The notes beneath the pieces were generated by a model. That model searched no databases. It saw only the letters and a program-made list of their open reading frames with translations, and was not told the origin of the DNA. The translations under genes were made by a program, and so were the position numbers. From Microbispora sp. NBC_01189 (GTDB lineage: Bacteria > Actinomycetota > Actinomycetes > Streptosporangiales > Streptosporangiaceae), in NCBI RefSeq assembly GCF_036010665.1, contig NZ_CP108581.1:1394001-1458000 (forward strand): a stretch of 64,000 nucleotides of DNA, in the 5' to 3' direction. This document shows, in pieces, positions 32,508 to 43,487 of the stretch (its first letter is position 1; every line of letters begins with the position of its first letter).

Positions 32508-33379
32508 ACGTGGTCGTAGTGGTTGGCGGTGATCCCCCCGCGGTCGGACATCATCCGCCACCCGGCCCCGGTGCGCATGTCGTAGAAGCGCTGCTGCCAG
32601 ATGATGTACATGATCCCGTACTGGCTCGCGTGCTGGATGCACCACTGGGCGAGGGCGTCGCCCCGCTCCTTGCCCACCGCGTCGGGCATGCGGCCGCCGC
32701 CGCTCATCATGAAGTCGCAGGCCCGGCCCTTGCCGTGCTCCCCCGGGTCCCCCGCCCGCAGGCAGCCGACGCTGAACGGCATCGGGAACTGCGACATGAT
32801 CGCGTTGCGTACGGTGACCATGCGCTGGGTCAGGCCGCTGCCTGCGTCGGGGGTCTGGAAGCCGTACTTCGCCATCAGGGTCTCGATCTGGCGCCGCTTC
32901 GCCTTCAGGTCCTTGATGTGGCGCTGCAGCTTGTCGATCTCGGCGTCGGCGTCGCGGCTCGCCTTCCGCTGCCTGGCGACCAGCGCCCGGATGCCCTTCA
33001 GCCGCTCCGACCTCGCGTCGCCCAGGTAGGCCAGCGTCGACAGCGAGCTCAGGTCGCCCGACACGGAGAAGAGCTGTGAGGTGTCCATGCCGCCGCTCAT
33101 GTAGGAGGTCTGGGCGAACTGGGTGACCGCCCGCTGGGCCGCGATCAGGTCCACCTTCAGCTTCCCGACCTTGGCGGACGCCTTCTTGGCGGCCAGCTCC
33201 GCGTCCTCCAGGCTGAGGATCTCCCCGCGGTACGCCTTCTGCAGCGCGGCGGCATCCTTCGTCAGCCTGGCCAGTTTGGCCTGCTGGCCGGGCTCGGCCG
33301 AGGCGGTGAACACGACAGAGGATGCGGCGAGGAGAGCGGTGGTGACCACCGCCAGCCTGGCCCAGCGTCCCGACCGCAC
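32489..33379 (-). CDS. Secreted coiled-coil protein with D-Ala-D-Ala carboxypeptidase-like domain
   Basis: 296 residues. Signal peptide (about 1-28), long coiled coil (about 30-160), then a C-terminal domain with GEHGKGRACDFMMSGGG and NHYDHVHVSVL, the H...D and HxH zinc ligands of the VanY/ARB_07466-like fold. Such proteins cut or bind peptidoglycan peptides outside the cell. The GTG at 33379 is chosen because ggagg lies 5 bases upstream; GTG at 33391 is an alternative. The coiled coil before a wall hydrolase domain recalls RipA/PcsB-type proteins whose hydrolase is held inactive until activated. Confidence 0.82.
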   Translation of the reverse strand: MRSGRWARLAVVTTALLAASSVVFTASAEPGQQAKLARLTKDAAALQKAYRGEILSLEDAELAAKKASAKVGKLKVDLIAAQRAVTQFAQTSYMSGGMDTSQLFSVSGDLSSLSTLAYLGDARSERLKGIRALVARQRKASRDADAEIDKLQRHIKDLKAKRRQIETLMAKYGFQTPDAGSGLTQRMVTVRNAIMSQFPMPFSVGCLRAGDPGEHGKGRACDFMMSGGGRMPDAVGKERGDALAQWCIQHASQYGIMYIIWQQRFYDMRTGAGWRMMSDRGGITANHYDHVHVSVL

Positions 33380-33592
33380 GTCGACCTCCACTCGGATTCG
33401 GTCCGAAACTATAGGAGACGATCTATATGTCTGCTACCGGAACAGGCGAAACTGTCGGGTTCTAAGCAGGCAATCGTCGGGTTCCGCGCTCTGTGATCGA
33501 TTCGAGACTTACGCGTCTCCTTACCGCACTTGAACGCGGATTGACATCGACGGAGATTCGGGAGATCGCCACCCCTCACGAAGGGCTCATCG

Positions 33593-36500
33593 ATGTCCCG
33601 ACGAGTGATCGTCTCGACCCTGGCCGCCGTGGCTCTCGGCGCGGCGCTCCTGGCGCCGGCCGCACCGGCACAGGCTGTATCGGCGCAGGCCGGCCAGGGC
33701 GACCCGCTCCCGCCTACGGACCAGATCGACCTCTACCAGCTCGATGGCGTGCCCGGAACCGCGGCCACGCTGAACCAGAAGGGCTTCGACGTCGTCCAGC
33801 AGCACCCCGCAGGCGGCAACTCGGACGGCAACTCGGACGGCAGGGAGCACGTCGAGCTGACGGCGACGCCCGCCGACGTCAAGAAGCTCCAGATCCTCGG
33901 CTACCGGCCGCAGCCGGTCCGCAACCCCCAGGGCCAGACGCAGCTGCAGGCGGCCCGGGCGCAGGCGGCCGGCGGATACACCGTCTGGAGGTCCTACTCG
34001 GAGAAGGGCGGCATCGCCGACCAGCTCAGGGCCATCGCGGACGCCAACAAGGACATCGCGAAGCTGGAGTCGATCGGTAAGACCGTCCAGGGCAAGGACA
34101 TCCTCGCCCTCAAGCTCACCGCGCTGGCCCGGGTGCTGCCCGACGGGCTGAAGCCCGCCGTGCTCTACTCCGCCACCCAGCACGCCCGTGAGTGGATCGC
34201 GACCGAGGTCGACATGCGGCTGCTGAAGTATCTGGTGGCCAACAAGGGCAAGGCCGACGTCCTGAAGCTGCTGGCCACCACCGAGGTGTGGTTCGTGCCG
34301 GTGGCCAACCCCGACGGCTACGACTTCACCTTCACCGAGGGCAACCGGCTCTGGCGCAAGAACCTCCGCGACAACGACGGCGACGGCAAGATCACCGGCG
34401 TCGACGGAGTCGATCCCAACCGCAACTACCCCACCAGGTGGGGGTACGACGAGGAGGGCTCCTCCAGCGTCCTCAGCAGCGAGACCTACCGCGGCGGCGC
34501 CCCCGCGTCGGAGCCCGAGACGAAGGCCATGGACGGCCTGCTCCGGCGGCTCCGCTTCAAGGCCCTGGTCAACTACCACTCGTACGGCCCGCTGCTGCTC
34601 TATCCGCAGGGGTGGCAGGTCCAGACGACGACCGCGGACGATCCCGTCTACCTGGCGCTGACCGGGACCGACGAGAAGCCCGCGATCCCCGGCTTCGATC
34701 CCGGCGTCGGCGCCGAGCTCTACACCACCAACGGCGAGACCACCGACCACGCGCACAAGGCGTACGGCACGCTCGCCTGGACGCCGGAGCTGGAGGAGGG
34801 CTGTGACGGCTGCGGCTTCGTCTTCCCCGACGACGAGGCGCTGGTGCGGGCCGAGTTCGAGAAGCAGCTCCCGTTCGCGCTGGACGTCGCGAAGTCGGCG
34901 CCGAACCCGGCCGAGCCGGTCAGCCACCTCGGCAACACGGTCCCCGACTTCGTCGTCGACCCGTTCGACGTCGGCTATGGCACCGACCAGGTCGTGCAGG
35001 TCGACGCCAAGCGCAGGCTCGGGCCCGTCGTCCTCAACTACCAGATCAACGGCGGCCGGACGAAGACCGCGACGACGAGCGAGTGGAAGGGCGGCAAGCG
35101 GTACGGCGAGGGCTACGACACCTACTTCCACCAGCTCAGGGGCACGGTGAAGGGCGCCAGGCCCGGTGACCGGGTGAAGGTGTGGTTCACCTCGCTCCTG
35201 AAGAAGAGCGACGACTTCACCTACCGGGTGTCCACGGACATCGGCGGGAAGGTCCTGGTCGTCGCGGCGGAGGACGTCACGGGGACCAGCCCCGCGCAGG
35301 GCGCTGCCGAGGCGAAGTACGCCGGCGCCTACGTCAAGGCGCTGACCGGGTCCGGCTACTCCTCCGACGTGTACGACGTGGACCGGAACGGCCGGAAGGC
35401 GCCCCACCCGCTCGGGGTCCTGAGCCACTACAAGGCGGTCGTCTGGGAGACCGGCGACGACGTCATCCCCCGCGCGGCCGGGCAGCCCGGCGGCACCGCC
35501 GCCAACCTGGCCGAGGAGCTGGAACTCGCGTTCCGCGACTACCTCAACGAGGGCGGCAAACTGCTCGTCACCGGCAAGTACGCGTTGTACGCCCAGAATG
35601 TCGACGGCGCCTACTGGTACGAGCCGGACTATCCGGCGCAGCCCGAGTGCACGACGCTGAGCAAGCCGCCGTGCCTGGCGCTCAGCAACGACTTCGTGCA
35701 GTACTACCTCGGCGCCTACACCTTCGTCGACGGCGGCGGCCAGGACGCGGACGGCGCCACCGTGCCGCTGAAGGGCACGAGCGGCGCCTTCGCCGGGTTC
35801 ATCGGCACGCTGGGCGGCGGCGACTCCCCCGGCAACCAGGACCACACCTCCGCGTTCGTCACGACCTCGTCGGTGCTGCCGGTGAGCCGGTTCCCGCAGT
35901 TCGCCAGCTCGGCTCCGCTGAAGTGGCAGTACGCCGGGGGCTCGCCCTTCGCGCCGCACACCGGCGCCTGGGACGTGCAGAGCGGCCAGGCCGACCAGTC
36001 CTACAAACGGCTGACGAGGACGATCGACCTCACCGGCAGGACCAGCGGCGAGCTGTCGTTCTGGACGTCGTACAACACCGAGGCGGACTGGGACTTCCTG
36101 ACCGTCGAGGCGCACACCGCCGGCCAGGACGACTGGACGACGCTCCCCGACGCCAACGGGCACACCTCGGACGAGCCCGGGGAGAGCTGCGCCAACGGCT
36201 GGGCGGGCCTCCACCCGTTCACCGCCCGCTACCAGACGTACGACGGCGCCTCGTCGTGCACGGCGACCGGCACCACCGGCGCGTGGCACGCGGCCTCCGG
36301 CCCGTCGAACGGCTGGCAGCAGTGGACGATCGACCTGACGGCGTACGCGGGTAAGCAGGTCGAGGTGTCGATCTCCTACATCAGCGACTGGGGCACCCAG
36401 GGCCTCGGCGTCTGGCTGGACGACGCGACCGTCAAGGCCGACGGCGCAGTCGTCTCGCAGACCTCGTTCGAGGACGGCCTCGGCGGCTGGACCGTCGCGG

Positions 36501-36694
36501 GCCCGCCCCCGGGCTCGGCGGACGCGCTGAACGACTGGACGCGCAGCGACCAGACGCTGGAGGACGGCGCGGGCGTCACCACGAAGGACACGGTCTACTT
36601 CGGCTTCGGCGCCGAGGGTGCGACGACCCAGGCCATGCGGACCGACCTGGTCCGCCGGTCGATGCGGCACCTGCTCGGGCCGGCCCTTCCGTAG
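33593..36694 (+). CDS. Large secreted M14 zinc carboxypeptidase
   Basis: 1,033 residues, far longer than the 300-430 of a basic M14 enzyme. Signal peptide (1-28), propeptide-like region (to about 120), catalytic domain with zinc ligands H197 and E200 (QHAREW) and H329 (NYHSYGP), substrate-carboxylate residues in DPNRNYPTRWG, and the catalytic glutamate E399 (TPELEEGC). After about residue 440 come beta-rich domains, including a DUF4350-like segment (AYVKALTGSGYSSDVYDVD) and a C-terminal jelly-roll like the MAM/immune-inhibitor-A module (LSFWTSYNTEADWDF). Extracellular proteolysis is expected. A strong terminator follows. Confidence 0.9.
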   Translation: MSRRVIVSTLAAVALGAALLAPAAPAQAVSAQAGQGDPLPPTDQIDLYQLDGVPGTAATLNQKGFDVVQQHPAGGNSDGNSDGREHVELTATPADVKKLQILGYRPQPVRNPQGQTQLQAARAQAAGGYTVWRSYSEKGGIADQLRAIADANKDIAKLESIGKTVQGKDILALKLTALARVLPDGLKPAVLYSATQHAREWIATEVDMRLLKYLVANKGKADVLKLLATTEVWFVPVANPDGYDFTFTEGNRLWRKNLRDNDGDGKITGVDGVDPNRNYPTRWGYDEEGSSSVLSSETYRGGAPASEPETKAMDGLLRRLRFKALVNYHSYGPLLLYPQGWQVQTTTADDPVYLALTGTDEKPAIPGFDPGVGAELYTTNGETTDHAHKAYGTLAWTPELEEGCDGCGFVFPDDEALVRAEFEKQLPFALDVAKSAPNPAEPVSHLGNTVPDFVVDPFDVGYGTDQVVQVDAKRRLGPVVLNYQINGGRTKTATTSEWKGGKRYGEGYDTYFHQLRGTVKGARPGDRVKVWFTSLLKKSDDFTYRVSTDIGGKVLVVAAEDVTGTSPAQGAAEAKYAGAYVKALTGSGYSSDVYDVDRNGRKAPHPLGVLSHYKAVVWETGDDVIPRAAGQPGGTAANLAEELELAFRDYLNEGGKLLVTGKYALYAQNVDGAYWYEPDYPAQPECTTLSKPPCLALSNDFVQYYLGAYTFVDGGGQDADGATVPLKGTSGAFAGFIGTLGGGDSPGNQDHTSAFVTTSSVLPVSRFPQFASSAPLKWQYAGGSPFAPHTGAWDVQSGQADQSYKRLTRTIDLTGRTSGELSFWTSYNTEADWDFLTVEAHTAGQDDWTTLPDANGHTSDEPGESCANGWAGLHPFTARYQTYDGASSCTATGTTGAWHAASGPSNGWQQWTIDLTAYAGKQVEVSISYISDWGTQGLGVWLDDATVKADGAVVSQTSFEDGLGGWTVAGPPPGSADALNDWTRSDQTLEDGAGVTTKDTVYFGFGAEGATTQAMRTDLVRRSMRHLLGPALP

Positions 36695-36711
36695 GGCTTC
36701 CGCCGGAGCAC

Positions 36712-36752
36712 CCGTGGCCCGGTCCTCGCCGTACGGCGGGACCGGGCCACGG
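36712..36752 (+). terminator. Terminator of the carboxypeptidase gene
   Basis: A perfect 14-bp stem (36712-36725 with 36739-36752) with a further 5-bp inner stem (cgccg/cggcg), 17 bases after the stop codon. Confidence 0.85.
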
Positions 36753-36868
36753 TCGCGCCGGCACTGGCACCGGCGTCGGCTCTTGTCAACCCCGGCTCTT
36801 GCCAACACTGAGCAGAACATGATTCGGTCTCCATTGTGGTCAAGCGCGCGCCCGAGCGGGAGGCAGGC

Positions 36869-38305
36869 ATGCGGCAGCACGACACGTTGTTCGTCGGCGG
36901 CGACTGGGTGACCCCCGCCGGCACGGGCACGATCGAGGTGGTCTCCCCGCACACCGAGGAGGTCGTCGGCCGGGTCCCGGACGGCACCGCGGCCGACATG
37001 GACCGCGCCGTCGCGGCGGCCAGGGACGCCTTCGACGACGGGCCGTGGCCCCGGATGACGATGGCCGAGCGCGCGGCGGCGGTGGGGCGGCTCGCGGAGA
37101 TCTACGAGGCGCGCCAGGCCGAGATGGCCGAGCTGATCACGCTGGAGATGGGCGCCCCGATCACGTTCTCCCGGCTCGCCCAGACGCCGCAGCCGCTGGG
37201 CATGCTCAAGTACTTCGCCGGTCTCGGCGCCGCGTTCCCCGTCGAGGAGGAGCGGCCCGGTCTGTTCGGCCCGGTGACCGTCCGCCGTGAGCCGGTCGGC
37301 GTCGTCGCGGCCGTGGTCCCGTGGAACGTCCCCCAGTTCGTCACCATGAGCAAGCTCGCCCCGGCGCTCGTCGCGGGCTGCGCCGTCGTGCTCAAGCCCG
37401 CCCCCGAGACACCCCTCGACGCCTACCTGCTCGCCGAGATGATCCATGACGCCGGCATCCCCGCCGGGGTCGTGAACATCGTCCCGGCCGGCCGCGAGGC
37501 GGGCGAGCACCTCGTCTCCCACCCGGGCGTCGACAAGGTCGCCTTCACCGGCTCGACCGCCGCCGGGCGCCGGATCGCCGCGATCTGCGGCGAACGGCTC
37601 AAGCGGTGCACGCTGGAGCTGGGCGGCAAGTCGGCGGCGATCATCCTGGACGACTGCGACCTCTCCTCGGCGATGGGCCTGCTGACGATGGCCACGCTGA
37701 TGAACAACGGCCAGGCGTGCGTGGCGCAGACCCGCGTCCTCGCCTCCCGCGCCCGGTACGACGAGGTGGTGCAGGCCGTCGCCCACATGGTGACGAGCCA
37801 GCGGGTGGGCGACCCCGCCGACCCGGCCACCGGCATCGGCCCGCTGGTGGCCCGGCGGCAGCGGGAGCGGGTCGAGGGCTACATCAGGGCGGGCGTCGAG
37901 GAGGGCGCCAAGCCCGTCGTCGGCGGCCTCGACCGGCCGTACGACCGGGGCTGGTACGTCGCCCCCACGGTCTTCGCCGACGCCACCAACGACATGCGCA
38001 TCGCCCGCGAGGAGATCTTCGGCCCGGTCCTCACGGTGATCCCGTACGAGGACGAGACGGACGCGGTGCGGATCGCGAACGACAGCGACTACGGCCTGTC
38101 GGGCTCGGTCTGGACCGGCGACGCCGAGCACGGCATGGAGATCGCCCGCCGGGTGCGCACCGGCACGTACGGCGTCAACACGATGCACACGCTCGACCCC
38201 AACACCCCGTTCGGGGGGTTCAAGGCCAGCGGCCTCGGCCGCGAGCTCGGCCCCGAGGGCCTGTCGGCCTACCTGGAGCACAAGTCCATCGCCCGCCTGG
38301 GCTAG
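36869..38305 (+). CDS. Aldehyde dehydrogenase family protein
   Basis: 478 residues, NAD(P)-dependent oxidation of an aldehyde to the acid. Motifs: active-site asparagine in VVPWNVPQF, cofactor loop FTGSTAAGRRI, general-base glutamate in LELGGKSAAI and catalytic cysteine in NNGQACVAQTRV. The C-terminus PFGGFKASGLGRELG is typical. ATG at 36869 has the ribosome binding site gggagg. It is monocistronic with its own terminator. Substrate not inferable. Confidence 0.93.
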   Translation: MRQHDTLFVGGDWVTPAGTGTIEVVSPHTEEVVGRVPDGTAADMDRAVAAARDAFDDGPWPRMTMAERAAAVGRLAEIYEARQAEMAELITLEMGAPITFSRLAQTPQPLGMLKYFAGLGAAFPVEEERPGLFGPVTVRREPVGVVAAVVPWNVPQFVTMSKLAPALVAGCAVVLKPAPETPLDAYLLAEMIHDAGIPAGVVNIVPAGREAGEHLVSHPGVDKVAFTGSTAAGRRIAAICGERLKRCTLELGGKSAAIILDDCDLSSAMGLLTMATLMNNGQACVAQTRVLASRARYDEVVQAVAHMVTSQRVGDPADPATGIGPLVARRQRERVEGYIRAGVEEGAKPVVGGLDRPYDRGWYVAPTVFADATNDMRIAREEIFGPVLTVIPYEDETDAVRIANDSDYGLSGSVWTGDAEHGMEIARRVRTGTYGVNTMHTLDPNTPFGGFKASGLGRELGPEGLSAYLEHKSIARLG

Positions 38306-38312
38306 TGCCCCT

Positions 38313-38348
38313 CCGGCCCGGTGCGGCACGCATGCCACACCGGGCCGG
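38313..38348 (+). terminator. Terminator of the aldehyde dehydrogenase gene
   Basis: An 11-bp perfect stem (38313-38323 with 38338-38348) with an inner ggca/tgcc stem, 8 bases after the stop. Confidence 0.8.
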
Positions 38349-38414
38349 CAGACAACTCAGCGCGCCCCCGCGACGCTGGAGGGGTTTACCCCTTCACCAC
38401 CACATAGACGACGC

Positions 38415-39194
38415 TTATGTGGGTTTGGTTCGCGAAATCCAGTGACCAATTCGGCGGACCAGGTCGGGGGTGGCCGCCGCCTCGGCGTGGCCGTAGCCGG
38501 GCTCGATCCACAGCTCCTTCGGCTCCCCGGCGTTTTCGTAGAGCTGGGAGGCGTGTTCGACGGGGAAGAACGGGTCCCGGTCGCCGTGCACGATCAGCAA
38601 CGGCGTGGGGGCGAGCATCGCCACCGCCTCGTGCGGCGGGAGCGGCACGGGGTCCCATCCCTCGACCGCGATCCTGGTCCGCTTGGCCAGCCGGACCGCC
38701 AGCCGCCCGTGCCAGCGTTCGATCGCCCAGTGGACCTGGCGCATGGGCTTGGTGCCCCGGTAGTACCAGCGGGCCGGGCCGCTCACCGCGACCACCGCGT
38801 CCACGCCCCCGTGCAGCGCGGCGTGCCGTACGACGACGGCCGCGCCCATCGAGAAGCCGAGCGTGACGATGCGGCGGTAACCGATCGAGCGCGCGTGCTT
38901 GACCGCCGCGTCGACGTCGAGAACCTCAAGGTCGCCTACGGTCGACCGGCCGCCGGAGCGTCCGTGGCCCCGGAAGTCGAACGACACCACGCCGCCGAAC
39001 CCCGACAGGACGTGCACGATGCGCCGGGTGTCCCACCCTCTCCACGTGCCGGTGAACCCGTGCGCGACCACGACGCCGAGGTCGAGCGATCCGTTGGGCG
39101 TGTGCGCCGCGTCGATGCGGACGCCGTCCGCCGTGCGCAGCATCGCACCGTAAGCAGCAGCGAGAGCCATACCTCCGACCCTATTTCCCCCCAT
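38415..39194 (-). CDS. Alpha/beta hydrolase
   Basis: 259 residues. The oxyanion HG motif is VVAHGFTGTW, the nucleophile elbow is GFSMGAAV, a late aspartate is in IVHGDRDPFFP and the histidine in GYGHAEAA, a complete triad. It resembles serine aminopeptidase/lysophospholipase-like hydrolases. ATG at 39194 has gggag upstream; ATG at 39170 would lack proper spacing. It is divergent from typA. Confidence 0.87.
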   Translation of the reverse strand: MGGNRVGGMALAAAYGAMLRTADGVRIDAAHTPNGSLDLGVVVAHGFTGTWRGWDTRRIVHVLSGFGGVVSFDFRGHGRSGGRSTVGDLEVLDVDAAVKHARSIGYRRIVTLGFSMGAAVVVRHAALHGGVDAVVAVSGPARWYYRGTKPMRQVHWAIERWHGRLAVRLAKRTRIAVEGWDPVPLPPHEAVAMLAPTPLLIVHGDRDPFFPVEHASQLYENAGEPKELWIEPGYGHAEAAATPDLVRRIGHWISRTKPT

Positions 39195-39382
39195 GTCACG
39201 CGTCTCCCGCCACACCGTGGAATGCGGGCCGCGGCGCCGGCGTTGCCATCGAGGGTCCCTGAGCCGTCGGCGCGTGGACCGGGATCAACTAAACTGGTAT
39301 GGCCGCGTCTTGCGGCTGCTGTGCGTCTCGCTTCGGTCCCGGGACGCGGACGACACCCGACGAACCAGAGCGAGACTTCCCT

Positions 39383-41236
<1,854 letters not shown>

Positions 41237-41384
41237 CCCCGTCACCCGATCCTCGCCGCCTGACCGCCCGGCCCGCGACGCCAAGAGCGGGTAAAGGGCG
41301 GGTACGGACGGCGTCGTTCCTCCTCGGCTCGGCTCGCCGTGCTCTGCTGTCGGATGCGTCAAGCGTCTGAGGAGGACAGCGACC

Positions 41385-42050
41385 ATGCCTCGCCCACCCC
41401 GTTTCGCCCCACCTCGTTTCGCCATGGGTCTCCCGCTGGGACTCGCGCTGGTGCTCACGCTGCCCGGTGGCCTCACTCCGGGGCGCGCCGTCACGGCCGT
41501 CCCCCGGGCGTCCGCCGCTCGCGTGGCGTCGTCACGCACCGGCGAGACGGCGGCCGCCGTCATCAGGGACGCCACCGGGCGCGTCCTGGGCAGCGTCCGG
41601 TTCGAGCGGTACGACCTGGAGAAGACCAGGGTCAGCGTCAGCGTGCGGGGGCTCGCGCCCGGGTTCCACGGCTTCCACGTCCACGCGGCGGGCGTGTGCG
41701 ACCCGCGTTCCGTCGACCGGGCCACCGGCACGGCGTTCTCCAGCGCCGGAAGCCACCTCGGCCCGGGCACGCACGGCGACGGGGCCGGGGACATGCCCCC
41801 GCTGCTGGCCGCCGACGACGGAACCGCCTCCGCCTCGTTCGTGACCGACCGGTTCACGCTGGAGGAGCTCGCCGACGCCGACGGCAGCGCGGTCGTGGTG
41901 CACGCCGGGCCGGACAACCTCGCCCACATCCCGAAGAGGTACTTCCACCGCCCCGACTCCATGGGCGCCACCGGCCCGGACCTGACCACCCGCAGAACGG
42001 GCGACGCCGGCGCGCGGATCGGCTGCGGCGTCGTCAGGCCGCGCGCCTGA
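41385..42050 (+). CDS. sodC: Secreted Cu/Zn superoxide dismutase
   Basis: 221 residues with an N-terminal signal peptide (hydrophobic 14-30). Copper and zinc ligands are seen in GFHGFHVHAAGVCD, HLGPGTHGDGAGDMP and VVHAGPDNLAHIP, and the second disulfide cysteine in ARIGCGVV. It removes superoxide outside the membrane. The ribosome binding site gaggagg lies 8-9 bases upstream. It stands between typA and a convergent deacetylase. Confidence 0.92.
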   Translation: MPRPPRFAPPRFAMGLPLGLALVLTLPGGLTPGRAVTAVPRASAARVASSRTGETAAAVIRDATGRVLGSVRFERYDLEKTRVSVSVRGLAPGFHGFHVHAAGVCDPRSVDRATGTAFSSAGSHLGPGTHGDGAGDMPPLLAADDGTASASFVTDRFTLEELADADGSAVVVHAGPDNLAHIPKRYFHRPDSMGATGPDLTTRRTGDAGARIGCGVVRPRA

Positions 42051-42062
42051 CCTCGTATGCCA

Positions 42063-42096
42063 CGTCAGCGGTTGGTGGCCGTCAGCGGTTGGTGTA
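42063..42096. repeat. 17-bp tandem duplication over the deacetylase stop codon
   Basis: The bases cgtcagcggttggtg occur twice, 17 bases apart. The unit duplicates the stop codon and last codons of the deacetylase gene, so the second copy is outside the frame end. Confidence 0.8.
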
Positions 42097-42918
42097 CGTC
42101 TTCCCCGGTGCGGGGCTGCCGAGCAGCTCGGAGACGGTCACGTACGTGAAGCCCTTGCGGTCGAGTTCGTCGAGCAGATGGGGCAGCGCCTGCACGGTGG
42201 TGGGGTGGATGTCGTGCATGAGCACGATGTCGCCCGGCTTGGCCGCGGCGCTGCGCTGGGCGATCACCGTCGGATTGCGGTTGAGCCAGTCGAGGGTGTC
42301 GACCGCCCACAGGATCTGCGAGAGTCCCTCCTGCTTCGACTCCTCCTCCACCGACTTGTTCGTCGCGCCGTACGGCGGGCGCATGAGCCGCATCCGCACA
42401 CCGGTGATCTTGAATACGGCCTCCTGGGTCCGCTCCAGCTCGCGCCGCATGGCCTCGGTCGAGAGGCCGGACAGCGAGGCGTGGTCCCAGGTGTGGTTAC
42501 CGAGCTCGTGCCCCTCGGAGGCCATGCGGCGGACGAAGTCCCGGGTCTCCCCCGTGATCATCTGGCCGAGCATGAAGAACGTGGCCCGGGCGTGATGCGC
42601 GGCGAGCAGGTCGAGCACGTGCCCGGTGTACTCGGCGGGCCCGTCGTCGAAGGTCAGCGCCACGCACCGGTGCTGCCGGCAGTCGACCTGCCGGGGCGGC
42701 GGCACCGCGGGCAGGCGCGCCCCGGGCGCGCCCCGCTGCGCCCCGGCGAGCCGCCAGCGCAGCAGGTCGGCGTCGAACCGCCGCACCGGCCCGAAACGGA
42801 AGTGCGGCGCCACGGCCCGCACCGCCTTGCGCTCGGCTCCCCGCAGCGGTGGCGCGGGCCTGTTCTGGGCGCATCCGGCGAGCAGCGCCAACGACAGCAG
42901 CACGAATCCGATCCGCAT
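42082..42918 (-). CDS. Polysaccharide deacetylase lipoprotein
   Basis: 278 residues. The lipoprotein signal MRIGFVLLSLALLAGC has lipobox LAGC. The NodB-homology domain follows with TFDDGPAEYTG (catalytic aspartate and metal-binding aspartate), HELGNHTWDHASLSG (metal histidines), RPPYGATN and DIVLMHDIHP. The expected role is removal of acetyl groups from cell-wall glycans on the outer face of the membrane. A 101-residue gene lies 34 bases upstream on the same strand. Confidence 0.92.
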   Translation of the reverse strand: MRIGFVLLSLALLAGCAQNRPAPPLRGAERKAVRAVAPHFRFGPVRRFDADLLRWRLAGAQRGAPGARLPAVPPPRQVDCRQHRCVALTFDDGPAEYTGHVLDLLAAHHARATFFMLGQMITGETRDFVRRMASEGHELGNHTWDHASLSGLSTEAMRRELERTQEAVFKITGVRMRLMRPPYGATNKSVEEESKQEGLSQILWAVDTLDWLNRNPTVIAQRSAAAKPGDIVLMHDIHPTTVQALPHLLDELDRKGFTYVTVSELLGSPAPGKTYTNR

Positions 42919-42952
42919 ACGACCCCCCGGAGCAGGCGGGGGGCCACGAACG

Positions 42953-43258
42953 TCACGGACAGCCGCCGTCGGCTCCCCCCCGCAGAACTCTGTCGAGCTC
43001 CTCCCACCAGGGCGGCACGTCCGCTTTCAGTTCGGCATGTCTGCGAGCCACCCGGACGGCGCACCCTGCGGGATCCGTACCCAGGTGCCGACACTTCACG
43101 GCACCCTCGCGCCAACGGTAAAACCCGTCACGAAAGGTCACGACGAGGCCTATCCACACCGAGAGGGTAGCCTCGTCGCCGATCTCGTACGCGTCGGCCA
43201 CCCCGAGCGCGGCGAGTTCCGCGCGAAGTTTTTCCACCGCGACCCGCGACTCACTCAC
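42953..43258 (-). CDS. Hypothetical protein, 101 aa
   Basis: A GTG-started soluble protein of 101 residues (MSESRVAVEKLRAELAALGV ...). The middle (LSVWIGLVVTFRDGFYRWRE) looks like a small beta sheet. It is probably cotranscribed with the deacetylase (34-base gap). I recognise no family; small soluble proteins of this make-up are frequent in actinomycetes. Confidence 0.7.
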   Translation of the reverse strand: MSESRVAVEKLRAELAALGVADAYEIGDEATLSVWIGLVVTFRDGFYRWREGAVKCRHLGTDPAGCAVRVARRHAELKADVPPWWEELDRVLRGGADGGCP

Positions 43259-43487
43259 CGGGCACCGCCCCCTGCCCGCCAGACACGTACAAAAATGGAT
43301 GTACCCAAGCTTGAGGCGGCGCTTTCCGATTCATTCTGTAATCATCGGCCACGCAGCGTCACCGCGCAGCCCTTACTCACGAGTCACGTGGTGCCTTCGA
43401 GGATCGTGGGCGCATCGGCCCTGACGTCACTCTCGCCCGTACTATTGCATCTTTGCACTGTTCGTGACGTTTTCTTGGGGGTTGGTC

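Noticed and set aside
33587..38338. A very long open frame on the minus strand opposite the carboxypeptidase and aldehyde dehydrogenase genes
   Set aside because: It is the antisense of two clear genes, is rich in Arg/Gly/Val/His/Asp from reverse-complement codon bias, and contains no domain motif.
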